This document shows positions 57,585-64,000 of a DNA stretch of 64,000 nucleotides, in pieces. The notes under the pieces were generated by a model. That model did not search any database, had not been told where the DNA came from, and worked only from the letters and a program-made list of their open reading frames with translations. Source of the stretch: a virus; IMG/VR virus record IMGVR_UViG_3300023082_000002, positions 1 through 64,000 of that record. The stretch is one strand, 5' to 3'. Within the stretch, counting starts at the first letter, position 1, and each line of letters begins with the position of its first letter. The position numbers were made by a program, and so were the translations under genes.

Positions 57585-58126
57585 GACTGGTACTCCCAGG
57601 TCTCGTAGAAGTTGGCTGGCATTGCGTTGCGCGTGGACTTGAGGTGACTGTTCACGTACTCGTCGGCGTTAAACTCCTGGTCACGCCACTCGATGCGCTC
57701 GCTAGGGAGGAGGCGCGATGTCGTCCGGTCAAACGAGAGCAGGCGGACTGTGGCACGACGCTGCTCTAGGCGGCGAACAAAGTCCGTTCCACGCTCTACC
57801 TCGGTAATGACTCGCATCACGACATAGACTCGCGTGGCTGTTACGTCTACACGGATCATCTCGTGGCATGCAGCGATTGCGAACGGACGGCCTAGGGACA
57901 CGCGCAGCGACCTACGGAGGGCCAGCTGGGGGTCGAGGTCATCGTCGGCCACCGTGGCGTCCGCGTGGCCGTAGACGTCGCTGAAACGTGCCATGCCACC
58001 CTCGTAGTGCGTCTCGATCATGGCAGCGAGTTGGTCAGTACGCATGGCGTCAATGATCGAGGCGATGTCGGGCATGATGCGGTTGAGCCACCAGCGCATG
58101 TCGGCACGCAGACTCAGTGTACTCAT
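57581..58126 (-). CDS. Hypothetical protein, 181 residues
   Basis: Mixed alpha/beta with an Arg-rich middle (LALRRSLRVSLGRPFAIAA), strand-rich core (IRVDVTATRVYVVMRVITE) and Asn/Glu-rich end. No motif recognised. Coupled on both sides. Confidence 0.6.
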   Translation of the reverse strand: MSTLSLRADMRWWLNRIMPDIASIIDAMRTDQLAAMIETHYEGGMARFSDVYGHADATVADDDLDPQLALRRSLRVSLGRPFAIAACHEMIRVDVTATRVYVVMRVITEVERGTDFVRRLEQRRATVRLLSFDRTTSRLLPSERIEWRDQEFNADEYVNSHLKSTRNAMPANFYETWEYQS

Positions 58127-58320
58127 TCTCCCACCAACGTCTCGAACAGGACCTCGTCGCCGTCAATGAGTTGGATAGTTACGCCCCCGTCGACTGAATC
58201 GGACTGACGATACTTCGCGACAGTCGAGGTGAAGTGCGCCTCGGCGATGTTCCTATAGTCGGCGTGATCAGTTACCTCAAGAATCTCGCTCTCCCAGAAA
58301 ACTCGCACACTCAAACTCAT
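58123..58320 (-). CDS. Hypothetical protein, 65 residues
   Basis: ATG 58320 overlaps the preceding stop by four bases. Strand-rich (SVRVFWESEILEVTDHAD, then GGVTIQLIDGDEVLF); probably a small beta-barrel. No motif. Confidence 0.6.
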   Translation of the reverse strand: MSLSVRVFWESEILEVTDHADYRNIAEAHFTSTVAKYRQSDSVDGGVTIQLIDGDEVLFETLVGE

Positions 58321-58631
58321 GACGTCCACCCCCAATCAGCGACGTATCCTGGAACGCTGTTGATCGAGATGTGACCGACATCGGTAACTACCCTGATCCA
58401 GTAGTCGAGCGCCCACTCGCCGATACACTCGTCACACATGGTGAACCCGTGCGGCTCCAGGTCGGCTCCCGGTGCCTCGTCGCATGTTCGGACCATCTGC
58501 CAGTCGGTGGTTGAACCGAGATACATCATCTGATCTAGTGTGTACGAGCCGTCCTTGATCAGGACCTCGATGTGCTGGACGGTCGGCTCGTTGACTAGCC
58601 GGGTCACGGCGTCGGACGGAAACTCAGGCAT
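58317..58631 (-). CDS. Hypothetical protein with CDEC motif, 104 residues
   Basis: Start at ATG 58631. Cys43-region and TMCDECIGEWALD give possible zinc ligands within an otherwise beta-rich fold (HIEVLIKDGSYTLDQM). Coupled with the next gene. Confidence 0.6.
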   Translation of the reverse strand: MPEFPSDAVTRLVNEPTVQHIEVLIKDGSYTLDQMMYLGSTTDWQMVRTCDEAPGADLEPHGFTMCDECIGEWALDYWIRVVTDVGHISINSVPGYVADWGWTS

Positions 58632-58632
58632 G

Positions 58633-59025
58633 TCAGATCCTCTCGATCGTGACACGGGCGTACGGCTCGCCACCGAGCTCGAACGTCACGGCACCGTCGG
58701 ACTCGGGGGTGACGTGCCACGATCCCGAGTTGTCCTGGATGCGACGCGCAATATCCAGGGCCAGATCGGCTGTGTACTGGGGGACTAGTTGGTGTGCATG
58801 AGCCAGACTCATGGGCTCGGACTGTTCGATAATCTCGCCGTCGATAAACCAGCGCTGGATTGTGTACTGGTCATCGTCGTTGGTCTCGATGATGATGTCA
58901 TCTCGATTGACGCCTCCGAGGGTGCGGATGACTCGACGCACGACGTCCTCGGTCACGACAAACTCGGTGCGGGGTCCGGCGAACCCATCGCGCTCGATGG
59001 TAATTCGATTGTCAGTCATTGTCAT
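58633..59025 (-). CDS. Hypothetical protein, 130 residues
   Basis: ATG 59025 or 59019. N-terminal strand, a helix-strand core with Asp/Ile/Val (NRDDIIIETNDDDQYTIQRW) and a C-terminal region with conserved-looking WHVTPESDGAVTFELGG. No family recognised. First gene of the run of six coupled small genes and follows a 419-base region without genes. Confidence 0.6.
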   Translation of the reverse strand: MTMTDNRITIERDGFAGPRTEFVVTEDVVRRVIRTLGGVNRDDIIIETNDDDQYTIQRWFIDGEIIEQSEPMSLAHAHQLVPQYTADLALDIARRIQDNSGSWHVTPESDGAVTFELGGEPYARVTIERI

Positions 59026-59443
59026 GTGTCCAATCTAGTAACCAGGCCGAGATGCCTGGCTGGGTCCGTGTGACCCGATATAGATAGTCAATCACGGCTC
59101 GTGCGGGGCTGTCTATAGGTTTCCCTAGCCAATTTTAGAAATGTTGTGATGCGCGTTAGACGAACGAGAACGCGCCCTAACGGACGCACGTAGCGCGATG
59201 GAACTAGGGTGCCGATCAGTCATGTGCGGCCCGTAGCGGGCAACGTGGCGCGGCTGGGGGTGATGGGGGGTCGTGGCGTGGTGCTAGATGGTAGCTGATC
59301 GGGCCACGGTGGGGCGTCGCTGGGATTAGGCGCGTGTGGGCCGTCCGATTGCCCGGACGACATAGAGCGGGGTCGTGCGGGGCGAGGCGACTGGTTGTTG
59401 TTTGTATCACGCAACTAATACAATGGCTGGTACAAACTAGGAG
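59026..59443. other. Gene-free region upstream of the small-gene run
   Basis: No convincing reading frame on either strand; the few open frames lack ribosome sites and have Pro/Arg-rich shadow composition. Features: a CCAGGC/GCCTGG hairpin at 59042-59059, AT-rich stretch near 59130, and on the + strand a possible promoter (TTGTTG near 59396, TACAAT near 59419, 18 bases apart) that would run straight into the following hairpin. Confidence 0.5.
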
Positions 59444-59491
59444 CCCAACCAGCCTAGGCTACCCTAACTAGGGCAGCCTAGGCTGGTTGGG
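59444..59491 (-). terminator. Large palindromic terminator after the gene at 59,505
   Basis: CCCAACCAGCCTAGGCT (59444-59460) pairs perfectly with 59475-59491. The loop contains CCCTAACTAGGG, itself a palindrome, so the stem can extend further. Two CCTAGG sites are included. It follows the stop codon of the gene at 59,505 by 13 bases. Confidence 0.7.
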
Positions 59492-59504
59492 TCGTGCGGG
59501 ACTA

Positions 59505-60122
59505 TCAGGCGATGCGGAACGCCGCCGTGCCCTTTCCGCCCTCGCCGTTGCGACCGGCCTCGACGCCGTCGACGACGAATCCCTTCGAGACCATCTTCGC
59601 GTAGACGGCACCGATTGCGCCGGTCGACGGGGCGTCGACCTCACCACGGGCCAGGTCGGACGCGGTGTGCCACCCGGACCCGAGGGCCGCGACACGCTCG
59701 GAGATGAACGTCGGGACGTCGCGCTGTCCGGCGATGCGGACCGACGCCAGGCGGATCGACTCGTCGCGGGTACGGTCGTCCGGCTCGGGCAGGTCGGTCA
59801 GGTCGACATCGGCGGGCGTCCCGGACGGGCGGACGTCGCCGGACTCGAGGGCGTCGGCGGCGCGGCGCAGGGCGTCGATCCGGTTGGACACCAGCTGGCG
59901 CCAGTCGATGACGACCGTCGATCCCGTGGACTTGGTGGACTTGGCCGCGTCGACGGCCTGGGCGTAGACCTTCGCGGTGTCGATGTCGCCGGACATGGCG
60001 GCATCCATTCCGGCCTTCATCCACGAGTCGCGGAGGGTGCGACGCTTCGCGCCCGGCGTCGCCTCGTGCTCGGCGATCAGGTCGGCGATGGTCAGGACGG
60101 GGGTTGCGGTGTTCTTCGACAT
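59505..60122 (-). CDS. Highly biased DNA-binding-like protein with PSTGAI winged-helix end
   Basis: 205 residues from ATG 60122 with CGAGAATCATC upstream. Helical N-terminal two thirds (TLRDSWMKAGMDAAMSGDID, WRQLVSNRIDALRRAADAL). A C-terminal module follows (WHTASDLARGEVDAPSTGAI, then YAKMVSKGFVVDG) resembling a winged helix as in the gene at 53,357. Codons are the most GC-biased on this strand. Flanked by hairpins on both sides, so expressed as its own unit. A regulator or DNA-organising role is inferred. Confidence 0.6.
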   Translation of the reverse strand: MSKNTATPVLTIADLIAEHEATPGAKRRTLRDSWMKAGMDAAMSGDIDTAKVYAQAVDAAKSTKSTGSTVVIDWRQLVSNRIDALRRAADALESGDVRPSGTPADVDLTDLPEPDDRTRDESIRLASVRIAGQRDVPTFISERVAALGSGWHTASDLARGEVDAPSTGAIGAVYAKMVSKGFVVDGVEAGRNGEGGKGTAAFRIA

Positions 60123-60212
60123 GATGATTCTCGATTCTGCCCGGTGTAGGGCGTAGGTTGCAACTATCCGAGTCGGATGTGTTGCGGTCGGTCCGACTAT
60201 CGGGCCGTGACA

Positions 60213-60234
60213 CGAGCCTAGCAGACTAGGCTCG
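60213..60234 (-). terminator. CTAG-containing hairpin upstream of the gene at 59,505
   Basis: CGAGCCTAG (60213-60221) and CTAGGCTCG (60226-60234) form a perfect 9-bp stem with a four-base loop. It lies between the stop of the gene at 60,271 and the start at 60,122; it may end the upstream transcript or act as an operator. No U run. Confidence 0.5.
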
Positions 60235-60270
60235 ATCATGGTGCGATAGGTGGGTGTGATCTAGGTCACA

Positions 60271-60492
60271 CTAATCAATGACGGGACTGAACGTCACATC
60301 GCCGTCCGGGGTCGTGATGACATATGTCACATCACTCAGGTCTGCGTGTGACGTGATGACCCGGACGGGCGTTTCGCACATTTCGCCGTCATCGAACTGA
60401 GCCGCCACGCGCAATTCGTGGATGAATTCAGCATGGTCAACTATCGTGGGCAGGTGCTCGAAAGATGCCGAACGAACGTATTTGGTGAACAC
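60271..60492 (-). CDS. Hypothetical protein, 73 residues
   Basis: GTG start with AGGAG upstream. Compact alpha/beta (VDHAEFIHELRVAAQFDDGE, then TYVITTPDGDVTFSP). Separated from both neighbours by hairpins. No motif recognised. Confidence 0.6.
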   Translation of the reverse strand: MFTKYVRSASFEHLPTIVDHAEFIHELRVAAQFDDGEMCETPVRVITSHADLSDVTYVITTPDGDVTFSPVID

Positions 60493-60548
60493 GACGTCTC
60501 CTAGGTGTGTAGGGATGGGACTAACTATGGACTAGGTAGCCTAGGCGA

Positions 60549-60567
60549 GACTCTACTGGGTAGAGTC
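60549..60567 (-). terminator. Tight hairpin between small genes
   Basis: GACTCTAC (60549-60556) pairs perfectly with GTAGAGTC (60560-60567) around a three-base loop, 30 bases after the stop of the gene at 60,597. No U run. The surrounding 104 bases contain several CTAG tetramers but no clear promoter. Confidence 0.5.
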
Positions 60568-60596
60568 CACCTGGGTCAACTAGGCGGGTTGTGGGA

Positions 60597-60770
60597 CTAG
60601 TTACCGAGTCGGTGCCCGTTGGTTGCCCGGTAGTCGTGCATAAATGCGGCCCGGTTGACTTCGGCCATGACTTCATCCGGCGTCATATCCGACGTGTCCG
60701 TCATGGTAGCACGAATCGAGTCGTTATCGGCGTTGAATGCGGCCCATGCGCGATCGTAATCTAGTGCCAT
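60597..60770 (-). CDS. 57-residue hypothetical protein
   Basis: Start ATG follows ACTCAATATC, with no strong ribosome site. Helical, with Asp/Met/Thr-rich middle (DTSDMTPDEVMAEVNRAAF) and basic end. First gene left of the large gene-free region, 50 bases from a candidate promoter. No motif. Confidence 0.55.
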   Translation of the reverse strand: MALDYDRAWAAFNADNDSIRATMTDTSDMTPDEVMAEVNRAAFMHDYRATNGHRLGN

Positions 60771-60819
60771 GATATTGAGTCCGTTCTAGTTTTCTAGGTC
60801 CGTTTGACCCGATGTAGAA

Positions 60820-60847
60820 ACAATAGCACGGTTCTAGTCGTTTGCAC
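60820..60847 (-). promoter_or_regulatory. Candidate early promoter leaving the gene-free region
   Basis: On the - strand GTGCAA (60847-60842) and TATTGT (60825-60820) are 16 bases apart with CTAGAACC in the spacer, the same layout as the promoter at 54,335-54,363. The shared element may be an operator for one regulator. Confidence 0.45.
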
Positions 60848-61155
60848 CCATCGAACACCCGATTATTTCGATGTGATCCACGTCACATCGGATCGAGTCG
60901 TCGCGTGATTAGACACCCATCGGTCGGCATGTGTCAACCGGTATGGGCAAACCAGTTCTAGATATCTCACGTATCACGATCACACGATGTGATGTCTAGT
61001 CAAATTCAGTAGTCCAGTATGTGGGATTCGCGTCTAACGGACGAACGGCACCGAGTCGATAGGGATAGTCCGTCGTGGTGCTAGTAGGCCGTTAGATCGC
61101 AATTTCGGGCATCCAGGTGTGGGGGTTGTTGTCAATACGTTTGATGGATTGATGT

Positions 61156-61199
61156 TGTCCACAGCTTTATACACAGCTGTGCATAGACATGTGGATAGA
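61156..61199. promoter_or_regulatory. Cluster of three DnaA-box-like nonamers
   Basis: TTGTCCACA at 61156-61164 is the actinobacterial DnaA box. TTATACACA at 61168-61176 fits TTATNCACA exactly. TGTGGATAG at 61191-61199 is the reverse complement of CTATCCACA, one base from consensus. Three sites in 44 bp is far denser than chance. Confidence 0.65.
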
Positions 61200-61275
61200 G
61201 ATGGTACATACGTTGGTACATAGCAGTCATAGTGAGACATTGTGTATGTGACATCGTGAGTGTCACATGGATGTA

Positions 61276-61332
61276 GACATGTCGATATGTCGACAAATGG
61301 ATTTAACGACATGTCGATTTGTCGACAATTGG
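61276..61332. repeat. Two 25-bp direct repeats, 32-bp period
   Basis: Copies at 61276-61300 and 61308-61332 match at 23 of 25 positions and each contains TGTCGACA, a perfect palindrome. The 32-bp spacing is three helical turns, so a protein would bind on one face of DNA. Confidence 0.75.
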
Positions 61333-61760
61333 CCTATGTTACACCATCAATGGCTCATACGAGATGTTACATCGTTGATGACACATGCATGGTGTCACAT
61401 GGTCGTTTCTGGTTGTACCAAGCATTGTAGTGCTCGAGACAAATCGCCCAAACCTAGTTGGATGAAAACTCGTTTTGTCAATCGGAATCGCGAATTAGAA
61501 ATTTTTCTATATCACACGTCAAAACCGACTCGTTTGACTGGATATGTGGTATAGGTCCGATAGGTGCCATTATCGGACCGGCATGTCTAGCCGTAATCGA
61601 ACACGTGTTCGATACCCCTACCCCCGAAAAAAATCCGAGCCCCCCCGTCAGTTCGCAGCTACTTCCATCTCCGAGTGCACAGAACTTTTTTACCAGTCTC
61701 ATATGATATTCGGGTCAGATAGTACTGACATGGCACCCATCGGGCGAAAATGTCATCTAT

Positions 61761-62292
61761 GGCAGAAATACACAATAAATAACCATATATTTGACAGTAA
61801 TTAATTCATTGGAATCGTAGGCTTTTCTTACCGTTCTAGCATTTTCAGCCTTTTTTGCCATGACCTTCTGGCCTTCGGCGGAATGGATGCCCTGGACTCT
61901 GCGCTACGCTGGCCGGGTGTGTGTAGCTGACAAGATTCCATCAGATTTTCTGCCATAACATTTCATGTATCCCTGAGCCAGGGTCGATGAACACCCTGTA
62001 GACCCCCCTCTGCCCCCTCTCCCCATGGCAAAAAAGGCAGAAATACAGAAAATACGATTTTCGTTGGAATCACGGCGTTTTAATATTGCCTGAATATTTG
62101 CCTGGCCATGGCGGAAAATAGGCGAACGGTGTGTTTTTCACCAGAGTTGGGTCCACTTCAGATTTTCTGTCAAACATTTGGCAATAATTCCTGACCGTCC
62201 CAAATCGGTGTCGATTTGTCATGGCAGAAAATCTGAAGCGGTACTTGCGGGGTGAATATTGCGTATGTCACAGGGGTTTGGCAGAAAATCTG
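61761..62292. repeat. Iteron-like GGCAGAAA / CAGAAAATCTG motifs
   Basis: GGCAGAAATACA occurs at 61761-61772 and 62036-62047. CAGAAAATCTG occurs at 62225-62235 and 62282-62292, and its reverse complement CAGATTTTCTG at 61942-61952 and 62159-62169. AAAATCTGA recurs at about 62297-62305. TTGGAATC follows the first two copies (61809 and 62064). Each 11-mer has CAGA/TCTG ends, so a dimeric protein could bind. Confidence 0.65.
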
Positions 62293-62336
62293 ACAAAAAA
62301 TCTGATAGAGGTAGAAGTAGTACGGTTTTACACAAA

Positions 62337-62371
62337 GAAACACCCCGCTCGGCCAAAGAACAGGGTGTTTC
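62337..62371 (-). terminator. Terminator after the gene at 62,392
   Basis: GAAACACCC (62337-62345) pairs with GGGTGTTTC (62363-62371) around a 17-base loop. On the - strand TTTGTGTAAAA follows the stem. It ends the replication-gene transcript before the origin-like region. Confidence 0.65.
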
Positions 62372-62391
62372 TACCTAGAAGTTGAGCACTT

Positions 62392-62787
62392 TTAAGGGCT
62401 TGTATAGAGCGGCAAACGCTCTGCTGCGGCCACTTCTGCGCGACCAGCTTCGAGCATTTTGGCCCAATTCTCGGCCTCTAGGCGGCGTAGCGCCGCCGCC
62501 CTCTGTTCGAGGATGGTACCGAACCAGACAAGAACTGGCTCACAGCGCGCCCAGTATTCGCTGGCCTGGGCGCCCGTTCTCTCTCGCGCCTTGATGCGAT
62601 GTGCCGCCATGCACAGGGGTCCGCGGCATCCGTCCATGTAAGTCGCCTCGCTACCGTGCTTGCGGCGACCGAAGTCCTCATGCTCGTACTCGGCAATACA
62701 GGCGTTGATCTTCAGCAAGCAATCGTCTACGAATGCGACTTTGTCGTCGTAGAACTCGAACTCGGGTATGAGGTGTAAGGGGATCAT
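62392..62787 (-). CDS. Hypothetical protein with HGSEATYMDGC motif, 131 residues
   Basis: ATG overlaps the DUF3987 gene stop by four bases. The central HGSEATYMDGCRGPLCMAAH is a common actinophage pattern (H-G-T-x-x-x-Y-x-x-G-C-R-C-x-x-C) thought to form a small zinc domain. It is flanked by acidic helices and a C-terminal Ala/Glu/Arg helix. Function unknown; encoded between the replication ATPase and the origin-like region. Confidence 0.65.
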   Translation of the reverse strand: MIPLHLIPEFEFYDDKVAFVDDCLLKINACIAEYEHEDFGRRKHGSEATYMDGCRGPLCMAAHRIKARERTGAQASEYWARCEPVLVWFGTILEQRAAALRRLEAENWAKMLEAGRAEVAAAERLPLYTSP

Positions 62788-64000
62788 GATGCCACCTTTC
62801 GGAAGCGTTTTGCCGGTCGACCGCGTCCCGGCTGCGGGTCTTCAACCTCAAGCATATCCAATGCTACGAGGAAGTCGATCGTCTGCTTCAGCGCTCCCGG
62901 TGCTGGATTCTTGCCCCGCAGGTAGCGGCTCAACTCTGACGATGTGGCTCCGCGTCCGGTCTTTGCAAGGTGCTTTTCGGCGTAGTGCATAACGTCATCT
63001 GCAAGCTCGTGCTGTGCAGTGACCCCGATACTGGCGGAAACAAGGCCGTAGCAGTAAACAAGATAGTCCACGATCGGCATAGCACGCTCATGGACTTCCA
63101 AGTCGATCTTCGTTTTCTTCTGATTGATCGCAATGAGCAGCATAACTTTCTTGTAGATAAGGTTGAGACGTTGCAACATCTCAGTGTCATCCTTGTCCAT
63201 CATGGGCTCGATCTTGGTCTTGAAGAAGCTGTAGATCGTCGGCATAGCGGCGTCGTCAATCATGAGAAGACGCTTGGTGTTGCCACCCCAGCCTTTGATC
63301 TTCAGCAGCTCGTCCTTGGCTCGAGCCATGTCGACCTTGACCTCGCTGTGGTCTCCGCCGAAGACTTCACGCTCCTTGCGCGGTCCGCCCGCGAAGACCC
63401 AGCGATTCAGGAAGCCGTTGACCTGATCGTTCTTGCTCAGGATCGCACGAAGTGCTCGCGGCTGCGTAGATGCCGTGATAGAGCAGAAGGGTTCGAAGGC
63501 GAGTTGATCGCCGTTGGTCTTCGAGCCCGTCGTGATCTCTGGATGACAGTCAGCAAACTTCATGATTGTCTGCTGAAGTGTTGATCCGATGTTCTTCGAC
63601 TTCGAGATCATACCCGAGAACTCGTCCCAGTCCACTATTCCGTTGACCGGAGCAAACTGTCCATTCGGCTTTCCGGTGATCGGATCGCGCTGATGGTACT
63701 CGAACTGCCCGATCAGGTGCTCGCCAGAACCTGGAATCGTGAGCGCTTTAACTCCCACGGTGCGATCCGGCTCGGCTTTAAAAGGGACTACCTCACGCAG
63801 AAGCGTGTCCAGATAACGACGTGACTTCGACTTGCCGAATCCCGTACCACCCAGCAAGCACAGCATGAGGTTGGCGTTCACGGGAGGTCCGTCGTTAATC
63901 TGTACGTTCTTGCCGACCGTGTGTCCCAGTGCCAGCATAGCATGCCAGAAGTGGTATTCTTCCGGGCTGTCATCGCGCGATGTCGCTACCATGTACTCGT
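62784..64000 (-). CDS. DUF3987-type replication ATPase (helicase/primase-like), C-terminal part
   Basis: Open to the right edge; the ATG at 63992 is internal, as the frame continues without stop. Visible: FWHAMLALGHTVGKNV, a P-loop GGTGFGKSK, then the conserved STQPRALRAILSKND and NGFLNRWVF segments. The C-terminus carries a winged-helix-like end (TSSELSRYLRGKNPAPGAL). These match the DUF3987 family of phage and plasmid ATPases used in DNA replication. It lies next to the origin-like repeats, so it is the likely replicative helicase or its primase-fused form. The N-terminal part cannot be judged. Confidence 0.8.
   Translation of the reverse strand, partial: EYMVATSRDDSPEEYHFWHAMLALGHTVGKNVQINDGPPVNANLMLCLLGGTGFGKSKSRRYLDTLLREVVPFKAEPDRTVGVKALTIPGSGEHLIGQFEYHQRDPITGKPNGQFAPVNGIVDWDEFSGMISKSKNIGSTLQQTIMKFADCHPEITTGSKTNGDQLAFEPFCSITASTQPRALRAILSKNDQVNGFLNRWVFAGGPRKEREVFGGDHSEVKVDMARAKDELLKIKGWGGNTKRLLMIDDAAMPTIYSFFKTKIEPMMDKDDTEMLQRLNLIYKKVMLLIAINQKKTKIDLEVHERAMPIVDYLVYCYGLVSASIGVTAQHELADDVMHYAEKHLAKTGRGATSSELSRYLRGKNPAPGALKQTIDFLVALDMLEVEDPQPGRGRPAKRFRKVAS

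Larger units (their letters stand above)
60848..62336. other. Gene-free, AT-richer region: candidate origin of replication
   Basis: About 1.5 kb without a convincing gene; short open frames here have no ribosome sites and no coding composition. It contains, left to right: many CTAG sites (60,930-61,085), three DnaA-box-like nonamers (61,156-61,199), two 25-bp direct repeats 32 bp apart (61,276-61,332) and dispersed TGTCAC/GTGACA elements (61,245-61,400). Repeated GGCAGAAA and CAGAAAATCTG motifs follow (61,761-62,292), with AT-rich stretches near 61,490 and 61,770-61,810. A replication ATPase gene lies next to it. This combination is typical of theta-type origins with iterons. Confidence 0.65.

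Noticed and set aside
59216-59414. Two Pro-rich 64-codon - strand frames
   Set aside because: They overlap each other in different phases and lack ribosome sites; the composition is that of GC-rich non-coding DNA.
61276-61332. Two spaced 25-bp repeats as a minimal CRISPR array
   Set aside because: Only two copies with a 7-bp gap, palindromic, no cas genes; operator or iteron use fits better.
61034-61804. Several 60-95 codon frames in the origin-like region
   Set aside because: No ribosome sites, unusual residue composition (Cys/Thr/His rich) and overlap with repeats.

Overview
The window is most of the genome of a tailed double-stranded DNA phage with long non-contractile tail architecture (2,044-residue tape measure protein), infecting a Gram-positive actinobacterium. 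The host inference rests on a WhiB-type iron-sulfur regulator, an LPXTG sortase signal on a phage-encoded secreted protein, a DnaA box of the actinobacterial type (TTGTCCACA), a lysis cassette without an outer-membrane module, and moderately GC-rich codon use. Host genus cannot be fixed from the sequence. Both edges are cut: the terminase and portal lie left of base 1, and the 5' end of a DUF3987-type replication ATPase lies right of base 64000.

Layout. Bases 1-22,216 are all on the + strand and form the late region. In order they hold the end of the protease/scaffold, decoration protein, major capsid protein, head-tail connectors, tail completion and terminator proteins, major tail protein, two tail assembly chaperones, a tape measure with an M23 peptidase domain, and three large tail-tip/fibre proteins. 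A lysis block of small membrane proteins follows, surrounding a three-part lysin (M15-like peptidase, SH3-like, DNase I-like EEP domain). A strong bidirectional terminator at 22,228-22,264 separates this from everything to the right, which is on the - strand.

Bases 22,274-35,212 are a tightly overlapping replication/nucleotide operon: Cas4-like Fe-S nuclease, WhiB, N6-adenine-type methylase, RusA-like resolvase, SLOG and DUF4406 nucleotide proteins, sliding clamp, oligoribonuclease-like exonuclease, MazG-like pyrophosphatase, an excisionase-like HTH protein, SNF2 helicase and several Cys-rich micro-proteins. Bases 35,233-44,461 hold a candidate ssDNA-binding protein, HTH proteins, and a tyrosine integrase whose first third is overprinted on another gene. 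Bases 44,555-53,079 hold a CobT/CobS-like pair (VWA protein with an HExxH domain; MoxR-type AAA+ ATPase with a duplicated four-Cys module) and the small genes between them. Bases 53,294-60,770 hold accessory genes, including the LPXTG surface protein and two related GC-rich DNA-binding-like genes.

Bases 60,848-62,336 have no gene. They contain three DnaA-box-like nonamers, two 25-bp direct repeats exactly 32 bp apart, and repeated GGCAGAAA / CAGAAAATCTG motifs close to the DUF3987 gene, and are the best candidate for a replication origin.

How it fits together: early - strand transcription appears to start near the right-hand non-coding region and at internal promoters, and to be cut into units by strong hairpins. 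Four - strand genes (35,269, 43,973, 53,357 and 59,505) each have GC-rich biased codons and their own downstream hairpin, which suggests high individual expression. The origin-like region, clamp, ssDNA-binding candidate, helicase, resolvase and Fe-S nuclease form a replication/recombination set with no DNA polymerase in the window. No tRNA gene, CRISPR array or insertion sequence was recognised. An integrase and an excisionase-like protein suggest a temperate phage, but no repressor was identified.
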